Below, piece after piece: positions 43,508 through 55,227 of a stretch of 60,725 bases of DNA. The position numbers and the translations under genes were made by a program. The stretch lies in assembly GCF_003113265.1 (NCBI RefSeq), contig NZ_PUIV01000023.1:1-60725 (forward strand). Direction: 5' to 3'. Position 1 is the stretch's first letter, and every line of letters starts with the position of its first letter. The notes under the pieces were generated by a model that saw nothing but the letters and a program-made list of their open reading frames with translations, was not told the origin of the DNA and searched no databases. Origin of the DNA: Methylosinus sporium (GTDB lineage: Bacteria; Pseudomonadota; Alphaproteobacteria; Rhizobiales; Beijerinckiaceae).

Positions 43508-44416
43508 ATGCCGCTGTTGACCCGCCGCGCCTTTTTGAGAGGCGCGGTCGCCAGCGCGGCTTCCGCCTTCGCGGGAGCGGCCTACGCCTTCGGTTATGGG
43601 CCGCTGCAGGCGCCGCGGGTCGCCCGCTATCGCGTCGCGCCGCGCGTGTGGCCGAAGGGTTTTCCGCTCGAGATCGCCGCGCTCTCCGACCTCCACGCTT
43701 GCGACCCATGGATGTCGCTCGAGCGCATCGACGCGATCGTCGATCACATGAACGCGCTCGAGCCAGACGTCGTCGTTCTGCTCGGCGATTATGTCGCCGG
43801 ACTGCATCATTTCGCGACGCCGATTCCGTCGGCGCAATGGGCGCGGGCGCTGTCTCGGCTCAGAGCGCCGCTCGGCGTCCATGCGATCCTCGGCAATCAC
43901 GACATGTGGGACGATCGCACGGCGCAACGTCGCGGCGGCGGCGAAACGATCGCCCGCGCCGCGCTCGAGGACAATGGGATTCCGGTCTATGAGAATGCGG
44001 CCGTGCGTTTGGCGCATAAGGGCCGCTCGCTATGGCTCGCCGGCCTCGCCGACCAATATGCGATCACCGTCGGCCGGCGCAAATGGCGCGGGCTCGACGA
44101 TCTTTCCGCGACGCTCGCCGCCGTCGCCACCGACGATCCGGTGATCCTGTTGGCGCATGAGCCGGATGTATTTCCGCGCGTACCGGAACGCGTCGCCCTG
44201 ACGCTCTGCGGCCACACCCATGGCGGACAGGTGCGGATCTTCGGCTGGGCGCCGATCGTGCCGTCGATCTACGGCAGTCGCTATGTCCACGGGCATATCG
44301 TCGAAGACGAGAGGCACCTCATCGTCTCCGGCGGATTGGGATGCACAGGATTGCCGGTGCGCTTCGGCGCGCCGCCGGAAGTCCTTCATATTCGGGTGGA
44401 AGCGCCAGCGGCGTGA
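43508..44416 (+). CDS. Tat-exported metallophosphoesterase (YkuE-like)
   Basis: A 302-residue protein with a twin-arginine signal (LTRRAFLRGAVASAASAFAG) and a metallophosphoesterase domain showing ALSDLHACD, LLGDYVAG, LGNHDMWDD, LLAHEPDVF and CGHTHGGQV, the complete metal-binding set. YkuE-type proteins are exported as folded metalloenzymes; physiological substrates are unclear and may be lipid- or cell-wall-linked phosphates. The ATG at 43508 is preceded by GAGGAAG; an earlier in-frame start would spoil the Tat signal. It ends 16 bp from the convergent gltB. Confidence 0.91.
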   Translation: MPLLTRRAFLRGAVASAASAFAGAAYAFGYGPLQAPRVARYRVAPRVWPKGFPLEIAALSDLHACDPWMSLERIDAIVDHMNALEPDVVVLLGDYVAGLHHFATPIPSAQWARALSRLRAPLGVHAILGNHDMWDDRTAQRRGGGETIARAALEDNGIPVYENAAVRLAHKGRSLWLAGLADQYAITVGRRKWRGLDDLSATLAAVATDDPVILLAHEPDVFPRVPERVALTLCGHTHGGQVRIFGWAPIVPSIYGSRYVHGHIVEDERHLIVSGGLGCTGLPVRFGAPPEVLHIRVEAPAA

Positions 44417-44432
44417 CGCGCCGGCGTCCGCC

Positions 44433-49094
<4,662 letters not shown>

Positions 49095-49417
49095 AGCGGC
49101 GTCTCCCGGGCGAGTCCGGGGGCCGCCCGGCCCGATCGCCGCGCCCGCTCCCCCGTCCTTGGTCGTCGAAATCATAGCGTCGCTCGCATGTCGCGCGAGC
49201 CTCATTGGCGCAGAATGGTCAGCATGGCTGACATATCGGCGGGAAATATTGTTGCCAGATTTGCGTCCCTCGCACAAGCAATCTGCCGCTACAAAACCGA
49301 ATTCCCGGCGCATTCCGCCGCCGGCGCGCGCCGCCTGCGTCCAAAGCTCGCCGCAATGGTCGCCCAAGCTCGGCGATCGAGACGGGGCCAGACGACCAGA
49401 TGGATGTGGAGCGGTTC
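49095..49417. other. 323-bp divergent region upstream of gltB
   Basis: It must hold the promoter of gltB (minus) and of the Pro-rich secreted protein (plus). I see no typical sigma-54 -24/-12 pair (GG-N10-GC with TGGCAC) on the gltB strand and no clear operator; no coding frame stands out. Confidence 0.45.
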
Positions 49418-50413
49418 ATGACGCTATCGAGACTGCGGCCGAAGCTCTTGCTCGCGATCGCGAGCCTCGCGCCGATGGCGACGCCGACGCCGGCCGCGGC
49501 GGATTTCTTCTTTCGCCCCTTCGGCTACGCCTTTCACCAGCCGATTCCGGAGCCCGCGCCCAACGCCACGCCTCGAGCGATCGCCGGCATTTTGGGCGAG
49601 GAGGGATTTCGTCTGGTCGGCGGGCTCGGCCGGCGCGGCGATCAGGTGGTGGCGACCGGCGTGGACCGCCGCGGCCATTATCGGCGCTTTCTGATCGACC
49701 TCTATGAGGGCGAGATTTTGCGCTCCTGGCGCATTGGGCCGGAGGGCGGGCCGGGTTTTGTCGAAGCGCCGCCAGCCGCCTATCGTGGCGGGCCTGGGCC
49801 GGAGCCCTATGACGGGCCGCGCGCCGCCGTGGAAGATCCTCTGGTCGTGCCCGGCCTCGGCGGCGAGCCGCGGCGCCCCGCGCCGCAATCGGCCGCGCCC
49901 GCTCGTCGCGCGGAGACGCCGGCGCGCGCCCATGCCGCCGTCAGGCAGGAGAACGCCGAGACGCGGCGCCCGCCCCATTCGTCGCCGTCCGAGGCGACCA
50001 AGCCGCCGGCGCGCGCCGCTGCTCCGCAAGACAGGCCGACGGCTCCCAAGGCCGCCGCCGCGAAGCCGGCCGAGCGCAAGGCGCCGGCGCAACAGCACTC
50101 CGGTCCGACCCCGCCGCAAGGCGCGGCCCAGGCGCCCGCGTCCGCTCCTTCTTCTTCATCTCCTGCGCCTTCTCCTTCTCCCGTCGCCGCCCCTACCCAG
50201 CCGATCCAAGCCGCTCCCGAGCCGCCGCGCGCGGCCGCTCCGGAACCGGCCGCCGTCGGCCATCAACAGGCGGCGCCGGCGCCACAGACCATCGTTCCAG
50301 CGACGCCCGCCACGCCGCCGCCCACTGCTGCGGCTCCCGCCAATCCGGTCTCGGCGGAGCAATCCAAGGAGCCGTCCGTAGGCGAGCCGGCCAAGCCGAC
50401 GCCCGGCGGCTGA
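49418..50413 (+). CDS. Exported Pro/Ala-rich protein with N-terminal SH3-like/hypothetical domain
   Basis: A 331-residue protein. The signal peptide is MTLSRLRPKLLLAIASLAPM (cleavage near PAAA). A short folded-looking part follows (AIAGILGEEGFRLVGGLGRR, VVATGVDRRGHYRRFLID, YEGEILRSWRIG), then more than 200 residues of proline, alanine and arginine/glutamine, clearly low-complexity, as in envelope-spanning linkers. I choose the ATG at 49418 because GGAG lies 6 bp upstream (GTGGAGCGGTTC); an ATG at 49400 gives six more residues. A strong terminator follows. Function unknown. Confidence 0.72.
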   Translation: MTLSRLRPKLLLAIASLAPMATPTPAAADFFFRPFGYAFHQPIPEPAPNATPRAIAGILGEEGFRLVGGLGRRGDQVVATGVDRRGHYRRFLIDLYEGEILRSWRIGPEGGPGFVEAPPAAYRGGPGPEPYDGPRAAVEDPLVVPGLGGEPRRPAPQSAAPARRAETPARAHAAVRQENAETRRPPHSSPSEATKPPARAAAPQDRPTAPKAAAAKPAERKAPAQQHSGPTPPQGAAQAPASAPSSSSPAPSPSPVAAPTQPIQAAPEPPRAAAPEPAAVGHQQAAPAPQTIVPATPATPPPTAAAPANPVSAEQSKEPSVGEPAKPTPGG

Positions 50414-50422
50414 ACGAAAAAA

Positions 50423-50455
50423 GAGGCGTCCCTCGCGGGACGCCTCGATTTTTTT
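50423..50455. terminator. Bidirectional intrinsic terminator
   Basis: Perfect 10-bp stem GAGGCGTCCC (50423-50432) and GGGACGCCTC (50437-50446) with a TCGC loop, then seven T residues on the plus strand (50449-50455) and an A-tract (50417-50422) that supplies a T-tract on the minus strand. It sits between the convergent Pro-rich gene and hsp20 and should stop transcription from both sides. Confidence 0.93.
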
Positions 50456-50473
50456 GACGCTTCCGAAAGCCGA

Positions 50474-50938
50474 TCAGGCGGCTTTGGCGTCGATCGTCTG
50501 CGCCGGGGCGCCGGCGCCGATCTCGATGCGGCGCGGCTTTTGCGCCTCGGGAATCTGGCGGACCAGATCGACATGCAGCAGGCCGTTGACGAGGGTCGCC
50601 CCGGTCACGACGACATGATCGGCGAGCTGGAAGCGGCGCTCGAAGGCGCGGGCCGCAATGCCTTGATGCAGGATTTCGCGCTTGACGCCGGTCTCGGGCT
50701 GCGGCTCTTTCGCGCCCTGGATGGTCAGCGTGTTCTCGCGAGTCTCGATGGAGATGTCCTCTCGCGCGAAGCCGGCCACCGCCAGGGTCACGCGATAGTC
50801 GTTCTCGCCCGTGCGCTCGATGTTGTAGGGAGGATAGGTCGGAGCAGCCTCCGCGCCCGGTCCCTGATCGAGCAGCGAAAACAGCCGGTCGAAGCCGACG
50901 GTCGAGCGATAGAGCGGCGAAAGATCGAAGTGACGCAT
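50474..50938 (-). CDS. Small heat-shock protein, Hsp20 family
   Basis: A 154-residue alpha-crystallin-type chaperone that holds unfolded proteins under heat stress. The alpha-crystallin domain (residues about 38-130) runs from YPPYNIERTGENDYRVTLAV to the GLLHVDLVRQIPE end, with LAVAGFAREDISIE and LTIQGAKEP. The N-terminal MRHFDLSPLYRSTVGFDRL is the class A Hsp20 signature of rhizobia, and the C-terminus lacks a clear IxI motif but has RRIEI. The ATG at 50938 has an AGGAGGA site 7 bp upstream that is part of a predicted RNA thermometer. Confidence 0.95.
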   Translation of the reverse strand: MRHFDLSPLYRSTVGFDRLFSLLDQGPGAEAAPTYPPYNIERTGENDYRVTLAVAGFAREDISIETRENTLTIQGAKEPQPETGVKREILHQGIAARAFERRFQLADHVVVTGATLVNGLLHVDLVRQIPEAQKPRRIEIGAGAPAQTIDAKAA

Positions 50939-51040
50939 GTCATTGTCCTCCTAGAAGCGACAGTGGAAGCGCGATGGGGAGCCCGTCCCCGCTCGCGCCG
51001 GGGATGAAGCGCGTCCGCTACGGCCCGCGCTGAATTCCAT
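50939..51040 (-). promoter_or_regulatory. ROSE-type RNA thermometer in the hsp20 leader
   Basis: On the minus strand the leader ends UGUCGCU-UCUAGG-AGGACA (50962-50944), where UCGCU fits the ROSE signature U[U/C]GCU pairing with AGGA of the Shine-Dalgarno sequence, with a G.G mismatch and a 6-nt loop, then 7 nt before the ATG. Two further short hairpins precede it: GCGCG/CGCGC and CCCCG/CGGGG. The geometry matches ROSE elements known to block hsp20 translation at low temperature in rhizobia. The 5' limit is approximate. Confidence 0.68.
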
Positions 51041-51247
51041 GTGGGAGCGGCTTTTGCGACCCGCAAGAGGCGCCGGGACGGGAGCCGCGATTTTGTCGAG
51101 CGCGTCCGCTTCGATGGCGTCGACACCGCGGCCGAGGCTCCGCCCCTCGACTGCAATGTCCCGAGCGTCGCCCTTTTGCGTCCGGGCGAGCCATGCGATA
51201 GACGGAAATTCGCCGCGACTTTTCCGGCCGCAGCAGGATCGCCCGAC

Positions 51248-52213
51248 ATGCCGCTCACCGAAACGCAGCTCATCGGAACGCCCGACAATCCCGCGCCGCC
51301 CAACGCCTCCGTCTTCGCCATTCGCACGGCGGACGGACGCAGCCTGCGGGCGGCGAGCTTCGCGCCGCCGCGCGGGGCGATCGGCACAGTGGCGCTGTTC
51401 CAGGGCCGCGCGGAATTCATCGAAAAATATTTCGAGACGATCAACGACCTGCTCGCGCGCGATTTTCATGTGGTGACGCTGGACTGGCGCGGACAGGGCG
51501 GCTCGGAACGCGATCTTTCCGATCCGCGCAAGGGCCATGTCGACGATTTCGCGCTCTATCAGCGCGATCTCGACGCCTTCATCACCGATGTTCTGGCATT
51601 GAACTGCCCGTCTCCCTGGCATGCGCTGGCGCATTCCATGGGCGGCGCCATATTGCTCGATCGCGTCCATTCGGCGCGCTCGCCCTTCGATCGCCTCATC
51701 GTCTCGGCGCCGATGATCGATCTCGAGGGACTGCGCTTTCCCATCGGCGCGCGCGCCGTGGCGGATACGCTCGACATGTTCGGTCTCGGCGCGGTCTATG
51801 TGCCCGGCGGCGGCCCGAAATCGCTCGAGGAATTGCCCTTCGAGGGCAATCGGCTGACATCCGATCCCGCGCGCTTTTCCCGCAACGCCGATATGTTGCG
51901 CGCCGCGCCGCATCTCGCCGTCGGCGATCCGACGGTCGGCTGGATCAACGCCGCCTTCCGGCTGATGAAGCAGTTCGCCGCGCCGCAATACGCCCGCGCC
52001 GTGCGCACGCCGGTCATGGCCTTTCTCTGCGGACGCGATCGAATCGTATCCTCGCGCGCGATCGAGCGCTTCGTTCAGCGGCTTCCGGTCGCGAGCCTCA
52101 TCGAGCTTCCCGGCGCGCGTCACGAATTGCTGATGGAGCGCGACGAATTGCGCGAGCAGTTCTGGGCGGCTTTCGACGCTTTCGTTCCCGGCGAGGCGGT
52201 GGATCGCGTCTGA
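51248..52213 (+). CDS. Alpha/beta hydrolase, lysophospholipase-like
   Basis: A 321-residue serine hydrolase of the PldB/monoacylglycerol-lipase type. The nucleophile elbow is ALAHSMGGAI, the acid is probably the aspartate of LCGRDRIV, and the histidine is in LPGARHELLMERDE. DWRGQGGSERDLSDPRKGHV after the first strand is typical of lysophospholipases, which act on monoacyl lipids. I place the start at the ATG at 51248 (MPLTETQLIG). No signal peptide seen, so probably cytosolic or loosely membrane-bound. Divergent from hsp20. Confidence 0.88.
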   Translation: MPLTETQLIGTPDNPAPPNASVFAIRTADGRSLRAASFAPPRGAIGTVALFQGRAEFIEKYFETINDLLARDFHVVTLDWRGQGGSERDLSDPRKGHVDDFALYQRDLDAFITDVLALNCPSPWHALAHSMGGAILLDRVHSARSPFDRLIVSAPMIDLEGLRFPIGARAVADTLDMFGLGAVYVPGGGPKSLEELPFEGNRLTSDPARFSRNADMLRAAPHLAVGDPTVGWINAAFRLMKQFAAPQYARAVRTPVMAFLCGRDRIVSSRAIERFVQRLPVASLIELPGARHELLMERDELREQFWAAFDAFVPGEAVDRV

Positions 52214-52249
52214 GCGCGGTTTCGTTCGATCGAGCGAGAGCGGGATTCG

Positions 52250-52699
52250 TCACTCGAAGGCGGTCTGAAAGCGCACGATCGCTCGCGCCACCGGCCGAGT
52301 CGGCAGATAGCAGAAGGAATTGGTGGCGATCTTCGCCTCCTTGCAATGCGCGTGGTCGGCGTTCCATTCATAGCCGAGCCGCTCCATGCAGCCGACGATG
52401 TGATCATGCAGCACGCGGCTGTTCTTGTGCCGCTCCTCGGGCAGCTTGCTCTCGCCGTCGAGCTCGCAATCGGTGACGTCGATCTTGAGCCCGGCGAAAT
52501 AGCGCCCGCTGCTGCTGCTGGTGACGAAGACGAGCTCGGTCGCGACAATGAAGGCGAGGCCGATGGCGAAGGCGACGCGCGCCTTGAACTTGCTGTCGAA
52601 ATAATCGATCCCGATGAAGGAGAGGCCGCCGATTGCGAGCAGCCCCCCGCCCAGCATGAGCGTCAGCGGCGCAACGAAGGCGGAAATGTCCTCATTCAT
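52250..52699 (-). CDS. Two-helix membrane protein with four conserved cysteines (copy 1)
   Basis: A 149-residue protein with two N-terminal membrane segments (VAPLTLMLGGGLLAIGGL and VAFAIGLAFIVATELVFV) and a polar C-terminal domain of about 90 residues with CELDGES, HDHIVGCMERLGYEW, HAHCKEA and FCYLP, hence four cysteines, the second and third each in a histidine context. It is clearly paralogous to the next upstream gene, which keeps all four cysteines. The topology places the Cys domain on one side of the membrane, probably the periplasm. The ATG at 52699 has GGGAG upstream. Family not recognised. Confidence 0.82.
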   Translation of the reverse strand: MNEDISAFVAPLTLMLGGGLLAIGGLSFIGIDYFDSKFKARVAFAIGLAFIVATELVFVTSSSSGRYFAGLKIDVTDCELDGESKLPEERHKNSRVLHDHIVGCMERLGYEWNADHAHCKEAKIATNSFCYLPTRPVARAIVRFQTAFE

Positions 52700-52832
52700 C
52701 GGCAAGTCTCCCGTCTCTTCCCGACGGGGCGCCGCCTTCCCCTCTGTCTCGAGGTCAAATGGAGCATATCCTCCGACCGGCAAGCGCCCCGCAAAGGCGA
52801 ACGGCGAGCTTAGCCTCGCCCGCGCGTCGCTT

Positions 52833-53279
52833 CTATTCGAATCTCAGCTGGAACGCCGTGATCGTGCGGTCGAAGCCGGCGACCGGCAGATAGCAATAGG
52901 GATTGGTGGCGACCGGCGCATCCTTGCAATTGCGATGCGTCGGCGACCATTCATAGCCGGCCTCCTGCATACAAGCGAGAATGTGCTTGTGGATGATCTG
53001 GACGTCGACGCCGAGGCGCGCCTCCGGATGCGCCGATTCGCCCTCGAGCTCGCAGGCGGAAGTCTGCACCTGCTGCGCCTTGAAAAAGGACACGCTGCTG
53101 CCCGCGAGCACGACCTCGAGCGCCGCGAGAATAATCGCGCCTGCGACGAGCGCCGCGACCGCCTGGAGGCGCGACTTCAGAAATTGGATGTCGATGAAAT
53201 AGAGGCCGCCGGCGGCGATCAGCGCGCATCCGATGACGAGGGCGAAAGGGGTGATGAAAACCGAGAGATCCTGATTCAT
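52833..53279 (-). CDS. Two-helix membrane protein with four conserved cysteines (copy 2)
   Basis: A 148-residue paralogue of the gene at 52250-52699. It has membrane segments ITPFALVIGCALIAAGGLYF and AVAALVAGAIILAALEVVL, then CELEGES, HKHILACMQEAGYEW, HRNCKDA and YCYLP. One extra cysteine lies in the first membrane segment. The shared patterns are CEL-x-GES, H-x-HI-x-x-CM, GYEW, H-x-x-CK-x-A, ATN-x-x-CYLP and the final phenylalanine-glutamate. The ATG at 53279 has AGGAG 7 bp upstream; an upstream in-frame ATG (53294) is possible. Function unknown. Confidence 0.82.
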   Translation of the reverse strand: MNQDLSVFITPFALVIGCALIAAGGLYFIDIQFLKSRLQAVAALVAGAIILAALEVVLAGSSVSFFKAQQVQTSACELEGESAHPEARLGVDVQIIHKHILACMQEAGYEWSPTHRNCKDAPVATNPYCYLPVAGFDRTITAFQLRFE

Positions 53280-53478
53280 CTGTTTCTCCTGCATATAGGC
53301 GCGCGAGCGCCCGGGTTCGCCGATCTCGTCGATCGTCGGACATAGAGCAGGAGTCATCAGCCTTTTCGGCGGTTATAGGGGGCACCCCATCCCCTGGCGC
53401 GCCGGCTATCGCCCACGCGACCTTATGTCATAATTCGATACCTAAAGCCGGCGAGATCGTCAACGCTGGCCGAGGAGC

Positions 53479-54105
53479 TCACTTCGCGTCAGCGAAGCCC
53501 AATGGCTTTTCGGCGGTTCGCGCCGGCTCCGAGCGCGTCGCGGCGGCGATGGTCACTCCCGCGTCATTGCCGGCGGCGGCGGCGATCGCCTCGGGCGTGT
53601 CGCTGAGAAAAGCGGCGAGCTCGTCGGCGCCGCGCGCCGCGACCTCGGCGAGCGCCTTTTCGTCGAGCAGCGTCCAGGGATCGCCCACGCCCTTCACGGC
53701 GACCTCGTCGGTGAGACGATGCGCGCGCCTTCCGTTGCGGTCGAAGACGTCGAACACATAAGCGAAGCGCGTCGCCCCTTCGGCGCCGGCATAGGCGGTG
53801 AGATAGCCGCGCAGACGATAGGCGGCGTCCGGCTCGACGGCGGAGGCGATGTCGCGACTCTCGGCGGCGCGGGCGAAAGCCGGACGGAAACGCGCGAGCG
53901 CATCCTCCGGCGCGCCTTCGAGACTGGCGAGCGTGATCGGCGCGCCGCGCGGGCTGACGCCGGGACGCGGCGTCGCGCGCCGCCGCTGAGCGAGCTGCTC
54001 CGGGCGCGGCTGGCCGATCTCGACCGCCGTATCGACGCAGCCGGCGAGCGCCAGGGCGCCGAGCGCCGCGCAAACGCCGAAGGCGGAGCGTTTCGAATCG
54101 CGCAT
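53479..54105 (-). CDS. Lipoprotein of unknown function
   Basis: A 208-residue predicted lipoprotein. The signal is MRDSKRSAFGVCAALGALAL with lipobox LAGC, giving the lipidated cysteine at residue 23, and the start at the ATG at 54105. The mature domain has a central region ESRDIASAVEPDAAYRLRGY, FAYVFDVFDRNGRRAHRLTD and DPWTLLDEKALAEVA that looks like a conserved periplasmic fold, with a low-complexity tail. I do not recognise a family. It is divergent from pal, with 309 bp between, and stands apart from the two membrane-protein genes (199 bp). Confidence 0.75.
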   Translation of the reverse strand: MRDSKRSAFGVCAALGALALAGCVDTAVEIGQPRPEQLAQRRRATPRPGVSPRGAPITLASLEGAPEDALARFRPAFARAAESRDIASAVEPDAAYRLRGYLTAYAGAEGATRFAYVFDVFDRNGRRAHRLTDEVAVKGVGDPWTLLDEKALAEVAARGADELAAFLSDTPEAIAAAAGNDAGVTIAAATRSEPARTAEKPLGFADAK

Positions 54106-54414
54106 CGTCTTCAATTTCCCCCGCCACATGATGAACGAAGTGCTAACAATGATCCGCAATGCGGTCCAGCCCCCGCATTCCCCATAAGCAATTCCCTGTG
54201 CGCGGGATTTCGCGCGCGCGACTTCTTTCGCGCCGTGCTTTCGCCTCACTCGCGCCACGGATCGCATCGACGATCGAGCTCACGTTAACCCTACCGACAT
54301 TTCGCGCGCCGCGTCGGGACGCGAAAAGCTTTCGTCAAGGTTGACGGAACCTTCGCTTAACCCTGCGCGGATAGGACTGGCGACGACAGCCGTCGTCAGA
54401 GGAGATTCGAGGTC
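54106..54414. other. 309-bp divergent region before pal
   Basis: A non-coding stretch between the lipoprotein and pal. It holds a perfect inverted repeat AAGGTT-GACGG-AACCTT (54337-54353) and two copies of TTAACCCT (54285-54292, 54357-54364) that could be regulator or promoter sites of pal. No function can be assigned from sequence. Confidence 0.5.
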
Positions 54415-54936
54415 ATGGCCGAGGAATTGGCATTGTTTTCCGCCGCGCGCGCCCTGCGCTTCGCCGTCGCCGTTCTGGCGGCTGTCTCGCTCTCCGCCTG
54501 CGCCAAAAACGCCGAGGATGAGAATGCCGCGCTCGCCGGCGCCAATGGCCGCGGCGGCTATGCGGCGCCCGGAAGCCCGCAGGATTTCGTCGTCAATGTC
54601 GGCGACCGAGTCTATTTCGAGACCGATTCGAGCGAGCTGACGCCGACGGCGCAGGCGACGCTCGACAAGCAGGCCGACTGGCTGCAACGCTATGGCCGCT
54701 ATTCCTTCACCGTGGAAGGCCATGCCGACGAGCGTGGCACGCGCGAATATAATTTCGCGCTCGGCGCTCGCCGCGCCGAGGTGGTGAAGAGCTATCTCGC
54801 CTCGCGCGGGCTCGCCGCGGCGCGCATCCGCACGACCAGCTTCGGCAAGGAGCGGCCGGTCGCGGTCTGCGACGACATTTCCTGCTGGTCGCAGAACCGC
54901 CGCGCCGTCACCGTGCTGTCGGGCGGCAATTCTTGA
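54415..54936 (+). CDS. pal: Peptidoglycan-associated lipoprotein Pal
   Basis: A 173-residue outer-membrane lipoprotein of the Tol-Pal system. The lipobox is SLSAC, giving Cys29, and the OmpA-like peptidoglycan-binding domain has VYFETDSSELTPTAQATLDK, FTVEGHADERGTREYNFALG (with the diaminopimelate-binding Asp/Arg region) and DDISCWSQNRRAVTVL, the alphaproteobacterial Pal signature. The rest of the tol-pal cluster (tolQRAB, cpoB) is not adjacent: tRNA-Trp follows on one side and a divergent lipoprotein gene precedes. Confidence 0.94.
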   Translation: MAEELALFSAARALRFAVAVLAAVSLSACAKNAEDENAALAGANGRGGYAAPGSPQDFVVNVGDRVYFETDSSELTPTAQATLDKQADWLQRYGRYSFTVEGHADERGTREYNFALGARRAEVVKSYLASRGLAAARIRTTSFGKERPVAVCDDISCWSQNRRAVTVLSGGNS

Positions 54937-55023
54937 CCCCAAAATGCGCCGAGGCCCCTCCCCGGCGCTTGCATCAGCGGCCGTGATGCGGCATTGAGAG
55001 CCCCGACGGCGCGCCGTCACCGC

Positions 55024-55100
55024 AGGAGTGTAGCTCAATCGGCTAGAGCACCGGTCTCCAAAACCGGGGGTTGGGGGTTCGAGTCCCTCCACTCCTGCCA
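55024..55100 (+). tRNA. tRNA-Trp (anticodon CCA)
   Basis: Plus-strand cloverleaf: acceptor AGGAGTG/CACTCCT, D arm TAGCTCAATCGGCTAGAGCA, anticodon stem CCGGT/ACCGG with loop CTCCAAA (anticodon CCA), T loop GTTCGAGTC, discriminator G and encoded CCA. It usually precedes secE-nusG in Proteobacteria; here the next gene is a hypothetical. Confidence 0.97.
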
Positions 55101-55227
55101 GTCTTGCGGGCTTCCACTCCAGCCGAACTCCGAGACAGCGACGCGGCGGGCGGCGCCTCTCGACGCAGGTGAGAATCGCGAGCCTTCGGCCGAGTTCCGC
55201 GCGCGTTTCGTAATCGGGATCGTTTCG

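Noticed and set aside
54285-54364. TTAACCCT repeats as a CtrA site
   Set aside because: The CtrA consensus TTAA-N7-TTAA is not met: the two TTAA motifs are 72 bp apart.
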